64,000 nucleotides of DNA from Microdochium bolleyi. Taxonomy: Eukaryota > Ascomycota > Sordariomycetes > Xylariales > Microdochiaceae. A model generated the notes under the pieces. That model had not been told where the DNA came from and made no database searches. It worked only from the letters and a program-made list of their open reading frames with translations. The stretch's first letter is position 1. Every line of letters starts with the position of its first letter. This document shows, one piece after another, positions 21,339-32,148 of the stretch. The position numbers and the translations under genes were made by a program. Location of the stretch: assembly GCA_001566295.1 (NCBI GenBank), contig KQ964248.1:2976001-3040000 (forward strand), written 5' to 3'.

Positions 21339-23711
21339 CTAGGTCAACACCTTGCCAGACTCTGTTTCCCTTGATCGCCTCACCCACCGTTTCATCGCGA
21401 TAGTAATCTCCCTTAGCTCCGACCAGCTGGCGGGCCGATCCAACAAGAGGGCCTTCTCGAGCACTTCTCTGGCAATCCCCGGCACCACCACGCCAGCGTC
21501 CAAGAGAATTGACACCGCGGTAAGCCTATGCCTGCTCATCGCGGTTATGATTGGTCTGCCCTTGTTGATGTCCGCTCCGAGTTGGATCAGCCGGCGGAGG
21601 AGGGCGTCCTCGTCCTCGTATGTCTCATTTGGCGTGGAAGCCCGCATGATGTTATGCAAGCATGTCTCCTGGCCCGCGCCTGGCGGCGAGAATGTGACAT
21701 TCGTGTAGCCCGCGTCCAATAATTTGTTCGCGAGCTGACTGAATGGGTACTTGGTCGCCTCCCAAAACAGCATCGGGTCGTTGAAGAGCGCCTTCTCCTC
21801 GCGGTCGAGCTCCAGTAAAAAGTCCATGCACAGTCGTGGCTGCCACACGCCGGCCTTCTCGTTGCTTTTACGGAGCTTCCGTGGGGGACGGGCCTCCGAT
21901 ATCAGCATCCGCGCGATAGTGACCATGTCAAAAGGCGCTTCGAAGCGAGCCCCATGACCCAGCAGGTGGCGGCAGACCTCAAAGTTTCTCTTCTTCAGGG
22001 CCAAGTGGATCGCGGGGACCCGCGCGTTGTCCTTGGTGCAGATGTCGGCTCCGTGCCGGACCAGCTCGTCGACGCAGCGCATCTGGGTCTCCGTGCTCAT
22101 CTGGTTGTTGCGACATATCTTCCACAAGGCTGTGCGGCCTCGTCGGCTCGTCTGGTCCGGGTCTGCGCCGTGCTCGAGCAACCACGCCAGTGTGCGCACT
22201 GGATCCCGGGCATCCCGTAGGCGAAACGGCCACTCCGCCACAGCGGCCAGGAGAGGGTACTGCCTCGTGCTGTCCGGCTGCGTGATGTCGGCACCAGCAG
22301 CGACAAGCAACGACAGGGTCTCTGGGCACAGGGACCAAGCAGCCAAAGTGGCTGGTGAATGCCTCGCAGCCGCGAGAGGCTGGATATGAGCGCCTCTGCG
22401 GAGGATCCGCGCCAGGAAGGCCAGTCTCGGGGCTTCCCAGCTTTCTCTCCCGCCGTTCTCGACGCCCCCGTACACGGACAGATGCCGCTGCGCGTAGCGC
22501 GAGGAAGGGACACACGCTCGCTCGACCGCCCGCGCGACCTCGCCAAATGGGCTGTGCCGGTCCTCTACCCCCCAGATCGCGTTGATGTACGGGGTGTGTG
22601 GCTCGAGCTCGACCGCGATATCGAAACGGCCATAGATGCATGCAAGCTCCAGAGCCGAGCGTCCTGGCCCTCCAGCGTCATCCACAGAACAGCCATACCT
22701 GATCAGCGTGCTCGTGAACGCCGGGTCCCCGTCGCCGACAATGTGGTGCGCCAGCGGCGTGAGCCCGCCAGCATCCGCCTCGACGAGCCGTACCCGCTCA
22801 TATTCGCTCGCCCCCTCCCAGATGGCCCGCGCCGTCCCGGACAGCCCGTATACGACCGCGCTCTGGAACGCCGACACCGCGCCGCCGATGTGGTCCAGGT
22901 TGTCCCGCCGCGCCCCGAGCGACATCAGCAGCTCCGCCGTGTCACCATGGCCGCCGCATATGGCCGAGTGCAGTGGCGTCCAGCGCGCGGGAACCAAGTG
23001 GCGGCCCCATTGCCTCTCGTCGTCCGACGGCCTCTTGGTGCGCAGCGCCCTGGGCAGGATGCAGAAGCACATGTCCCTCGAGGACGCCTCCAGTCTCGCT
23101 CCGCGCGCGACCAGCAGTCTGACCACGTCGCTGCGGCCATGGTGCGCAGCGGCATGCAGCGCAGTCCACCACTTGCGCAGGGGCTTCTCGGACAGCTCAT
23201 GGCGGTCGAGAGGGTCGCGCGGATCCTCGCCCACACGGCCAGACGCCATCGCCGCATACATGGCGTCGTCGTAATCGGCGTCTCCTCCTCCTCCTCCTCC
23301 TCCTCCTCCACCTCCTTCTCGCTCTATGCGACGACGATGGTAAAGCTCCCAGTGGCGATGGCGGTACACATCATGCAGAATGGACTGCGCGCGGCGGTCC
23401 TGCACGCGCGGGATGCGGGCGGGCCCCCAGAAGGTCACCTGCTCGCTTTCGAAGTAGACGTTTGGATTGGCGCCGGCGTCAAGAAAGGCCGTCACGAGGT
23501 CGGCGAGCCCCAGCGACGACGCCCAGAAGAATAGGTGCGGGTATAGCGCGTATGCCTGACGTGCCAGATCCGGGAGGAGGGCCTGTCGATGGGCGCGGTT
23601 GATGGCCGCCAGCCGGGCGAGGTCCTCCAGCGGGAGGCACTCCGCGATGAGCAGGACGAGCTCGGTGGGCAGGGAGGCCCAGGAGGCACGGTCATGGGGT
23701 GGGGTCGCCAT
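21339..23711 (-). CDS. F-box and ankyrin-repeat protein
   Basis: A single-exon protein of 790 aa. An F-box-like motif begins the protein (LPTELVLLIAECLPLEDLAR, about residues 15-34), followed by HRQALLPDLARQAY, the usual link to ankyrin repeats in fungal F-box/ANK proteins. Ankyrin units include DLVTAFLDAGANPN, TALHAAAHHGRSDVVRLLVARGA, TPLHSAICGGHGDTAELLMSLGA, RSALELACIYGRFDIAVEL and several C-terminal repeats through HRLTAVSILLDAGV. A pure glycine run at about residue 133-143 interrupts the region before the third repeat. F-box proteins dock substrates on SCF ubiquitin ligases through Skp1, so this is probably an SCF adaptor with an ankyrin substrate arm; that is family inference. No break is seen. 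Confidence 0.88.
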   Translation of the reverse strand: MATPPHDRASWASLPTELVLLIAECLPLEDLARLAAINRAHRQALLPDLARQAYALYPHLFFWASSLGLADLVTAFLDAGANPNVYFESEQVTFWGPARIPRVQDRRAQSILHDVYRHRHWELYHRRRIEREGGGGGGGGGGGDADYDDAMYAAMASGRVGEDPRDPLDRHELSEKPLRKWWTALHAAAHHGRSDVVRLLVARGARLEASSRDMCFCILPRALRTKRPSDDERQWGRHLVPARWTPLHSAICGGHGDTAELLMSLGARRDNLDHIGGAVSAFQSAVVYGLSGTARAIWEGASEYERVRLVEADAGGLTPLAHHIVGDGDPAFTSTLIRYGCSVDDAGGPGRSALELACIYGRFDIAVELEPHTPYINAIWGVEDRHSPFGEVARAVERACVPSSRYAQRHLSVYGGVENGGRESWEAPRLAFLARILRRGAHIQPLAAARHSPATLAAWSLCPETLSLLVAAGADITQPDSTRQYPLLAAVAEWPFRLRDARDPVRTLAWLLEHGADPDQTSRRGRTALWKICRNNQMSTETQMRCVDELVRHGADICTKDNARVPAIHLALKKRNFEVCRHLLGHGARFEAPFDMVTIARMLISEARPPRKLRKSNEKAGVWQPRLCMDFLLELDREEKALFNDPMLFWEATKYPFSQLANKLLDAGYTNVTFSPPGAGQETCLHNIMRASTPNETYEDEDALLRRLIQLGADINKGRPIITAMSRHRLTAVSILLDAGVVVPGIAREVLEKALLLDRPASWSELREITIAMKRWVRRSRETESGKVLT
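23283..23313 (+). repeat. CCT trinucleotide tract encoding a glycine run
   Basis: A nearly pure (CCT)n tract on the plus strand, read as GGA/GGC glycine codons on the coding (minus) strand of the F-box/ankyrin gene. Likely length-variable between strains. Confidence 0.8.
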
Positions 23712-24599
23712 GCGTACGCGTATGCTACATATGATGCCTCTGTGTGTGTCTAGAGCGAGAGAGATTGTGGTCGTGCATAATCAAGTCGAGTCGAAGGTGA
23801 CATTGCTCCATTGGCCAGTGGTGTTTTCGGAACTTCACGGGGACCGGTCGACTTTATGAGTCAGGCTGGTGCTGGCGAGCTGTTCTAGGCGTGCAGGCGT
23901 ACCTGCCACAGCGACCAGGGGTAGAGCCATGTCAGCCTCCTCTCCGTGCATGTGTGGTATACTGTTGGGGTAGCCGGTAGGGGCAATACAGCCCACTATG
24001 TTCAGGATATTATCATGTTATAACCATTGCAAATTTCCACGCGATGAAGAGTCTATTGTGATTATTTTCAAAGTTCCGTAGCTCGAAATACATTATTGTC
24101 ATGAATGTCGAGTCGGGCAGGCACCCGCGCCCGGCTGCACACCTCTTTGATGCAGTTGTTCCAATGTGGTGCCGCTTCTCAGCATATCGTGTTCCTGATA
24201 CTCACTCATTTTCTCGTGTGCGCAAGCTGACTCATATATGTCGTTGAGTCGTCGCCCTTGAGGTGAGCTCCCTTGTCGTAGCCCTACGGGTAGCGTGCGC
24301 TCTGATCACGGCGTGGCCGGGAGCCACCTAGATCCGGTACCGATCGAAGTGGCCAGGGAAACCGGTGCTGTTGGCTCCCATGAATCCCACCCTAGATGAA
24401 CAAATTCATAGTCAGTGAAAACGATCTGATATATGCAGCCCGCGACAAAGCGACGAGTGAGACTGTATGGGGGTGCTCGGAGATCGAAATGGTTTGCTCT
24501 GCAACCAGCTGCAATCGATTGGCACCTCAACTCTGGGAACGGGAAAATAGCCGGACGAGGTTGCGCCCGGGTGTAAGACTCACTACAAGGCAACCAATG
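23712..24599. other. intergenic stretch, AT-richer
   Basis: Promoter of the F-box/ankyrin gene and 3' flank of the small secreted-protein gene. AT content rises around 23,990-24,110. No gene seen. Confidence 0.5.
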
Positions 24600-25121
24600 T
24601 TAGTCGTCCATAAGCTTGCTGTGTTTCCATTTCATGTTCTTGCGGAGATAGTGACATACCAATTCGACAATCTGCTCGTCAGACATGCCGTCGAGGTCGT
24701 AGACAACCCCGTCCTCCGTCGTGAGCAGATTCGCTCGCTGGCAGGGCTGCTCTGGCTGTTCTTGGCGCTTCCAGTTGAGGAAGCCGTAACCCGCACCGCC
24801 TCCATCGCCATTCCATGTGCCTAGGCACTGGAAGTTGCTGCCTCTTGAATCCACGTTGATGATGATGTCGCCGCATTGGTTGTCTCCGGACCGGCCCTTG
24901 TGAAAACGCATGTCAAGATTCCACTCCTTGGGCATCGCGCGGAAATTGACACCCCAAAGTTTGAGGTTTCCGGGGACCTGACAGCACACGTCGGGCTGGA
25001 GGCCGACGCATGTAGCACTGCCGCCTAGGGTACATCCATTGAAGAGGAGCTCTACGTCGACGGCAGCGGCGCTAGCTGCGAGGGAGAGCAAGACTCCCGT
25101 TGTAAGTTGAGTGAAACGCAT
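24600..25121 (-). CDS. small secreted protein with five cysteines before the C-terminal region
   Basis: Read through without splicing, this is 173 aa. Residues 1-20 form a signal peptide (MRFTQLTTGVLLSLAASAAA). The mature part contains CTLGGSATCVGLQPDVCC, then one Cys in NQCGDI, one in NFQCLGTW and one in QPCQRANL. It ends in a conserved-looking TTEDGVVYDLDGMSDEQIVEL segment, a pattern seen in many lineage-specific fungal small secreted proteins. Function unknown; effector or environmental secreted protein are possibilities. Near the 3' end a strong intron signature (donor GTATGT at 24659, branch CTAAC, acceptor TTGTAG at about 24583) would remove the last codons and place a TGA right after the junction, giving 154 aa. 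Which form is made cannot be told from sequence. Confidence 0.8.
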   Translation of the reverse strand: MRFTQLTTGVLLSLAASAAAVDVELLFNGCTLGGSATCVGLQPDVCCQVPGNLKLWGVNFRAMPKEWNLDMRFHKGRSGDNQCGDIIINVDSRGSNFQCLGTWNGDGGGAGYGFLNWKRQEQPEQPCQRANLLTTEDGVVYDLDGMSDEQIVELVCHYLRKNMKWKHSKLMDD

Positions 25122-26511
25122 GGTGGTAAACTGTGATCGTGGGGCTCTGCCGATGTGATTGGGAGTGTCGGGCTACACAAGCTGGTGTCTTAGAAAATAG
25201 ATTGACTCGTTCCGCGTTGAATACTATATGTATTCGGCAGCTCAATCCTTCCAGGCTCGCACTTCGGTAAGGATTGTTTCCCAGAGGTAACGTTGCCAAG
25301 TGCTCCATTAGAATCGAACACCTACTGTCTTTGGCAATATTTCTGGTAATAGGCGTCGTGGTGAGAGTAATGCTCGCAAGGAAGAGCAAAGTTTCCGCAT
25401 TCGACGCGAGCCCCTGGTCGTTGTAAGTAATTTGCATTGGCAGGATGCAGCGCGCCAGGAACGACGCAGACAAGCTAACCGCTTCGAAGCTTGAGCAAGG
25501 TTGCCATAGGGCTCCCTGGTCCCTGCCATGGTGCTTAAGGTCAGCATTTAAAGTACCGCCACGTCCAGCCAGCCATGTAATACTACTCCGCATTGGCAGC
25601 GCAAACGGTACTGCTGGGCCTACCTCACTTCATGGGCCAGGCCGGCCAGCTATTCAATTTCCTTCTAGGCCCTCATTCCGCATCCAGGGTCGTGTCGGGA
25701 TTAAGTAGCTGCAGCGGCACTACCTTAATATAGGAACAAGTAAGGGTGCTGTGCAGGGGCGGCCCCCACACGGTCATACCTCTCGGGCCCCTGGTTCAAC
25801 AGAACAGGCACGATTTCCTGTCCGAGGTCTCGGGCACAGTCAAGAAAAATCTTTATAGGGTTCGAGCTTCAAATACTTGATCCCCCGCCCTGGTGAGAAA
25901 TGATCCTCGGGCACCGCCTTGGGTCTCTACATTGTACTCTTGGCATAATTTCAGAACGTTAGTTATCTAAACAAGCGGCATAGAAGTGGAAGTACATACA
26001 GCTATCTGTACTATCCCAACGACGGCCAAGAAGCAGGACAACCCAGGGTATAGTCTGAGTTGTCCTGCTGGCGAGCTTAGGATCATCCTTATCAATAGGA
26101 AGGTTAGAACAAATACCACTTCACAGCGAAGGCTACCAAAGTACAAAAGTAACTAGGTGTCAGGGTCCAAGGTTGATGTTCCAACACAGCAGAAGATCGT
26201 GTATAGTCGCGTAACCGCTTGTGGGGCGGTACGTCTTGGCCACAGACAAAGCCAGGCTTCAGCGGCCACAGAAGCCGCAACTGCGCCAGCATCCAAACGC
26301 CAAAGGTGCGCTGGAACGCTGCGCACTTTGAAGTTCACTTGCACCGATGCCCTCATCCACAGCCCCTCTTCTCCTTTCAGACCTCCTTGCCTACGCGTAC
26401 TCAATCAACTCACCCGACTCAGCTGGGTCATCCGCACTCCGCTGTCGGCTCCTGTTGACCACTCCTTCTGTCCTTCGGCCCAGCCAGCCTTGGATACTAC
26501 ATGTACGCATC
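25122..26511. other. 1.4-kb gene-free stretch
   Basis: Promoter of the small secreted-protein gene at the left. No supported gene or repeat in the rest; several short minus-strand frames lack motifs. Confidence 0.5.
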
Positions 26512-26948
26512 TCAAGCAAGCGAAGACCGACCATGAGGCCTCTCGCCGCTTCCGAAGAAGCCTGCAACATAGAGTCAGTCTTGTTCTCCCCCTTCGCCAA
26601 AAATGGTGGCACTTTGAACTATTAGTGGCGCAACTTACCGCACGAGCCCACGATGACGTTCCAGGAACGTCCGGGAGAGAACGTCTGGCCAGCCGCCCAA
26701 TGCTCAATAATTTCGCACGGCCTGCCAGGGGGGGAGACCAGGGGAGATCTGACCCGGTGGCAGTCCCTTCGGATGTCCTCGGCCATCCCGACGACATCAG
26801 TGCATTTGACATCGATAGTGTAGGAGTTATCGTTGCAGAGGGCAATGGCGGCATTCCCGTTAACAGGGAAGCTCGCTGTACCATAGTGAATTGTGAGGTA
26901 TACCCTATCGTTGTAGGAGCGGGCACAGAAACTCAAAAAGCATTCTAA
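26512..26948 (-). CDS. partial gene for a cysteine-containing secreted-type protein, 5' end unresolved
   Basis: Two exons are supported: about 26936-26639 and 26561-26512, joined in phase 1 across a 77-nt intron (donor GTAAGT, branch CTGAC, acceptor GTTGCAG). The joined product has VYLTIHYGTASFPVNGNAAI, ALCNDNSYTIDVKCTDVVGM and SPGRSWNVIVGSCG, then a short basic tail (FFGSGERPHGRSSLA) and TGA. Codon usage in the first exon is clearly coding-like and Cys spacing resembles small secreted proteins. No ATG or signal peptide precedes the first exon in frame: a TAA lies near 26952, and the upstream 350 bases show no secretory start. The gene is either 5'-truncated (a remnant) or has an unrecognised first exon. 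No family identified. Confidence 0.55.
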
Positions 26949-27309
26949 TAATTATCCTGAACTCCCGAGGTTGAGTTACAACAATGTTTACTATCTTCAG
27001 TCGTGAAGACTCAAATCGTGGTCGTTTTCTGTTGAAATCTCTACGTTCATCCGACTACACTATTTCAAGTGCTTCTGGAATGCTGCAAACCTGTTCAGGT
27101 CTATGAAGGAGATGACAAGTGACGACTAATTTCCACTGCAGAGAGCCCAGAAAAATGAAAGTGAGAAAGTGCTGTCGATGCAGCTGTTCTTGGTTGGCCC
27201 CTGCCGGAAATCCAGTCGACTCGAACTGAGTGGTCGGTGCCCTTCAAAGGTACACAGTACTTTGCATATTCCGGCATTCTGAAAGGACGGATCGTGGCAT
27301 AAGTATCCA
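26949..27309. other. intergenic, no gene seen
   Basis: AT-richer stretch between the secreted-type fragment and the ankyrin gene. It was searched on the minus strand for a missing signal-peptide exon without success. Confidence 0.45.
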
Positions 27310-30300
27310 TCAACTGTCAACCTCCGTTCCTTCAATAGTAGACCCGGGAATGCCAGCAAATCTTCGAATAAGCCACGCGATCTCGTCGTGCCCGTTGCGA
27401 CTCGCCCTCCGGATGGACCCATCGAAGCCCGTCTGTCCAGGATCGGCGCTCTTCCCACCGATGTTGAGCAGCAGTTGGACCATATCTAGCCTGCCAGCTG
27501 CAGCCGCAGCGTCCAAAGGACATTGGAGCCTGCTGAAGTAGGAACTAGTAGAACAAGCATTGAAGTCTGCACCTCGGTCGATGAGTGTGATAGCAAGCTC
27601 AAGATCGCCGCCCCTCGCTGCGTACATAAGCGCAGAGAAACCAGTTATGTCACAAGCGTTGACGTCTAGACCCTGTTCGAGAAGATAGTGGACGACCGCC
27701 ATGCGCCGCGCTGCATCAAGTGCAGATTGAGTCGCACCCTGGCAAGCATGCATTAACAGAGTCGAGCCTCCCTCATCCAGGCAGTCAAGGTCAGCTCCGC
27801 GGCTTACGAGCTGTTGAACCAGGTCCAAATCTGAAACAGAGACTGCCATATGCAGTGGGATGCCAAAGGTCCTGCCACCGTTGTTTGCGTTGAGGTCGAT
27901 ACGCGGGTCCTGCAGAAGCCGCTGGAAAAGCTGTCGAGGGGCTGCGTCGCGGATGACACGTGCCAGATTTTTCGTTGATGGCAGCGCGTCGCGGTCGAGC
28001 AGCTGTGTGGCAAAGTCCCATTCGCCTTTGTTTAAAGAAACGGTGAGAAGGTCCAAGGCTGCGTCGGACCCGGGCCCGGCAGCGTCGAACAAGCTCATGA
28101 TCATTGGGACGTGGCGCTTTTTGTTGCGAAGTTCTGTGTCTCCATAAATCTCGTGGAACATTTCCGTGACAAAAGTTATCGAGCTGGATTCGGATGCGTA
28201 CCTGGCCAGTCTGGCGCCGCGAGCTGCAAGGTACTCCACCGTGTCCACCGAGGCTAAGTCACTGCAAAGGCTGATACTGCGTGGCGAAAAGGCTGCTGCA
28301 TAAACGATGGTCACTCCTGAAGCTTCGGAAGTCAGACCAAGGTGGGCGATATGACCGAGGACGGTGCTGTTGATGTCAACACCCTGCTCCAGCAACCAGT
28401 CGATGGTGCGTCGGTCGCCGAGCTGTGCCGCCACAACCATGGCCTCTTTCCCATGCTGCCTCATGTTTGCACCGAGAGCCTGCAGTTTGCGCAGACCGTC
28501 AAGCCAACCGGTCCCCGACACGGCTTCGGCCAAAACTCTCGAGCACGTGGTGCCCCCACGTTCGATCAGCTTCTCGAAGCATTGTAGCACAGCTGGCGCG
28601 CCCTTCGTTAGTCTCACACATTCTGCCGCGCGGGCCGCAAGCTCTGCCGCGCGGGCTGCAAGCCAGTGCTGCCACCAGTTTGCACCTCCACATTGGCATC
28701 GACATCGCCAACGCGGAGGATTCCGCCCATGGAGCAGCAGAGCACAAAGGCCAAGAGCCGCCCACCACGAAGCAGCAGCGCCATTCTCAGTCACCAGGCT
28801 ACCGTCATGCCAAGGTGAAAACCCATTCTCTTCCAAGTATTCGTCGAGGTCGCCCCGTAGAACCCTAAAAGATACCATGAACGAATCAAAGTTGGATTCA
28901 ACTTGATGATGAGGCTTCGTCAAGTACGTCCATGCAGTTTGGCCGATCGCCTCCAGACGTGCGAGGCCTCCTCTCCTCAACTCTTCTTCGCTCAGCAGGT
29001 ACCCGTCGAATACTCGAATAGCTGAGTCTCGGGCAAGCCCAATGTCGACGAGCTGATCCCGAATTCTTCTCCGGGTGGAAGGAGTCTGCTTCCTGTAGCC
29101 AAGGCACTCCTGTACTGCGTTGCCTACGCCTTGTGGACCGTCACCATTTGCCAACTGTTCCAATGCCTTGACCCAGACCTGTAAACACTGGTTCGAACAC
29201 CTTTCCTTGCCGTAATTTAGAGCCTCTAGGATCTTCACAACCCTTGCTCTCATGCCGCTGTCGCACCTACTCAGCTGTTGCGACACCAAACAGAATTCCA
29301 TGTTAATCTTGCCCCATGGGTTCGGATTACGCTTCAGCGCATTAACAACAACCTTGGCTCCTCCGTGGAAGTCCTGCTTCTTGGTCGTCCAGTCGAGGAG
29401 TTTCATGTATGCTATGCGGGTAGAGACGATATCAAGCCCGAGAAAAACGGAGAACACACATGGCGGGATGCGTGAGAAGAGGATCTCGTAGAGCAGGCAA
29501 TCCTCCACGCTTGAGTACCATACACCGACCAAATTGTTAGACAGCCTGTATATAGCCTTGGCAAGCACGTGGAATGGATCAAGCTCCCAAGACAGAGCCC
29601 CTGATGATTGCAGAGACTCGTCATGCGCCCGGAAAAAACTCGGTAGACAATGGAGGTAGCTTCGTGGCAGAGAAACTAGGAAAAGAAGCTGTAGAGAGAA
29701 AACACCATTGTCGCGTAGAGCATTTCCTGAGTCTTGTGGCGAGTTGATGGGCCACAACAAGGTAGCTGATGACAGAAATGTTAACAAAATATCAGTTCAA
29801 GAAAAACAGTGGCTGAAGACTTACTGCGTAACGCGTCCAGGAGTTGTAAGAAAGGAAGGTCATGATAGCACATGATGTTCCACCACTCTCCCACATCCAC
29901 TACTGACAGATCTGTTGGGCCGGCTGCCCCGAACGTGCTCTGGTACAGTATGTCCGTGTCAAAGAAGACTCCAAATGCAGAGGCACAAACGATGTCGTTC
30001 TCAGCGGGACTTGGAAGAGTGGACTGCCTCTGGGAGATAGTGACCTGGGTTGAAATTGCCGATGAATCCATGGAGGGTATTCCGTAGTTGTCTCGATCTG
30101 AGCGGCTAGGCAGCCTGATCAACTGCAGGCTGTCCGGCCTTGGTACAATCGGCTCAATGGCATGTCTCTGTTGCAGGTGTAGCGGATTCGATGGCATATT
30201 GGTATAGAAAGTGGTGATGGCTGTCTGTTTTGGTGACAGTAGCATTGGTGATGATGGCGTCGACGGCCGTCTTCCCGGCTTGACAACGATGCCCGGTGGG

Positions 30301-30929
30301 AGCGGAGGTAGTTCTGAGTCTTTGCGGCACAACACGTGTCAGAGAAGCCTCAACTGGATTGTGGGGAAAGAGCGTCGACCATTTCGGCCAGCCACGAGGA
30401 CATGGAGATGGCGGTCCGAGCACAAAGACCAGAATGTGTTGAATAGCCGAATGGGAGATGGAAAACTTACCTGCAGATGCATTGTCCAAGTGGAACTTGT
30501 TCCTGCGTATCTCCTTCCACACTTGAGGCCACCCAATGCGACTTCCGTTGAGGTAGACCTCTGGGCTCTTTCCGTCTTGCTGGACCTTACGACAGTGCCG
30601 CCAGATGGGCTTCCAGTGTGCCTTCTGAATCTTTTTACGCATGTGAATGACATCCCGAAGTCTGACTTCGTAAATGGACAGTCTGCAATCATTTCATGGG
30701 TCACGTCAGAACGATTATCCTCAAACATGAAGAAGCCCCTAGACTTGGAGATTGCTCACTTGAGAGGTGGAAACCGATGGTCCCTGATGAGGGTCTCTCG
30801 AACTTGGGGGAGCGTAAGATTGTGTCCATCTTTGCCTTGGTAGAGCTGCCTGATGAGCTTCTCGTGCTGTCGCCACAGCTCAGGCGTGTCGGCGAGAGCG
30901 TCAGAGGGTGACGGCATCAGGGAATCCAT
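27310..30929 (-). CDS. Clr5-like domain and ankyrin-repeat protein, four exons
   Basis: Four exons join in phase: 30929-30760, 30682-30471, 30313-29825 and 29765-27310, giving 1108 aa. Introns are 77, 157 and 59 nt with GTGAGC or GTAAGT donors and clear branch sites. The first two exons together form a Clr5-like N-terminus: ELWRQHEKLIRQLYQ, LPQVRETLIRDHRF, YEVRLRDVIHMRKKI. This domain occurs at the N-terminus of many fungal proteins and is named after CLR-5. A basic and Pro/Ser-rich linker follows, then a helical middle and C-terminal ankyrin repeats (GIPLHMAVSVSDLDLVQQLV, GFSALMYAARGGDLELAITL and others). A 7-residue unit (LAARAAE) is tandemly doubled. Possibly nuclear or a recognition protein; role unknown. 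Confidence 0.85.
28622..28663. repeat. 21-bp tandem duplication inside the ankyrin gene
   Basis: Two copies of a 21-bp unit beginning TCTGCCGCGCGGGC, differing by one base. They are in frame and encode LAARAAE twice, inserted between two ankyrin-like segments. Confidence 0.8.
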
Positions 30930-32148
30930 CTCGGCCTAGTGGGGTGGTGCTTTGCTGGGAGCTTCAGGCTGCAGGTCGAAAGCAGCCGTGAGGTCGAGAT
31001 TGGAGCGACGTTCATGCAAGTCTTATTTTCTTTGAACCCAGTCATCGGTCGAAAGTGCGTGTGGGGAGGGTAAATGGACCGGTAAGGTGTGCTACGGCAA
31101 GCCAGCAACCGATGGAGTAGCGATCCGTGTTGACGAGGTGTATAGGAAGGACAGGTAAGACTGCTTGGCTGATTGAGGAGGCGGGATCTCAACTGATGCG
31201 GATGGGTGCCGCGATGGGCTTTATGTGCGTGTTGATGAGGCTCAGTCGTGGTGTAGGACTTCAGCCATCCGAACGAGCGTCCAATATCTGTTCCAATGAT
31301 CAATCTGTAGGGCACGGGAGGAGCGTCCAACTTCTAGCGAATCAGCAGTTCGCACGTGCGGTCAGGCTGCCAGTGCGTCGCGTTCTCATGCAGGCTGTGA
31401 CAACGTGCATTCAGCCCCATCCCTCCCGTCGCTGGCTGTGGCATTCATTGGAAAATTCATGCTCTCGGGGACAATCGTTAGACAAGAGCATAGTCGTTGT
31501 GCAGACGCGATGCCAGGTAGATGCACCCGTGCACTTTTTACAACATCACCCACTTGATGCGATGCTAGAGCTCTGGATCTCGTCCTGTTCATCAGCACAA
31601 CACGAGACGCGTGGCAACTGTGTCGACTTCGGCCTCAGGGGTTTTTTGTTCCATCATGCACGCTGCTCGCAGGAAGAAGCCTTGAAGAACTCTTATTGTG
31701 CATCTTATATCCCCACCGGTCCCCACGACCAATGGCCTGCTGCGAGTGAACACGACCCTGATCGGCGGCTCGAAATCAAGGTTGAGACCCCTGTCCCCTA
31801 TCCAAACAGTTGCACCACTGAGCTTATTGGCGCATGACTGCCGACAATGGACGGTCCAGGGTGGCTGATGCTTAAAACCACCTGAGGGTGACGTCGTTTC
31901 AATGCTGCCCTTGAAAACCTTATGTTTCCGTGTTTCCGTGCAGGTTCGTGTGTCTAGTACTCATGACCTTTGATGCACGACATACTTAGTCTCTGGGACC
32001 GGCTCACGCTTTGATGCTGTTCAGTCTATCAGCTCGAATGGCGGGCCAAGTTGTCCCTCTCATACTCTGCCTCACAAGACGAGAGTAGACCGTAGACAGC
32101 CAGCAACTACAAAAGCTCGCGAGTCGAGGATCAGACAGAACGACGGCA
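30930..32148. other. 1.2-kb divergent intergenic stretch
   Basis: Lies between two divergently transcribed genes and should hold both promoters. A plus-strand frame of 236 codons (31127-31837) is open but lacks any recognisable domain or coding bias. Confidence 0.5.

Noticed and set aside
22359..23534. 391-codon plus-strand frame over the F-box/ankyrin gene
   Set aside because: Antisense shadow; no motif.
31127..31837. 236-codon plus-strand frame between two divergent genes
   Set aside because: No domain, no coding bias, and it lies in the expected promoter region.
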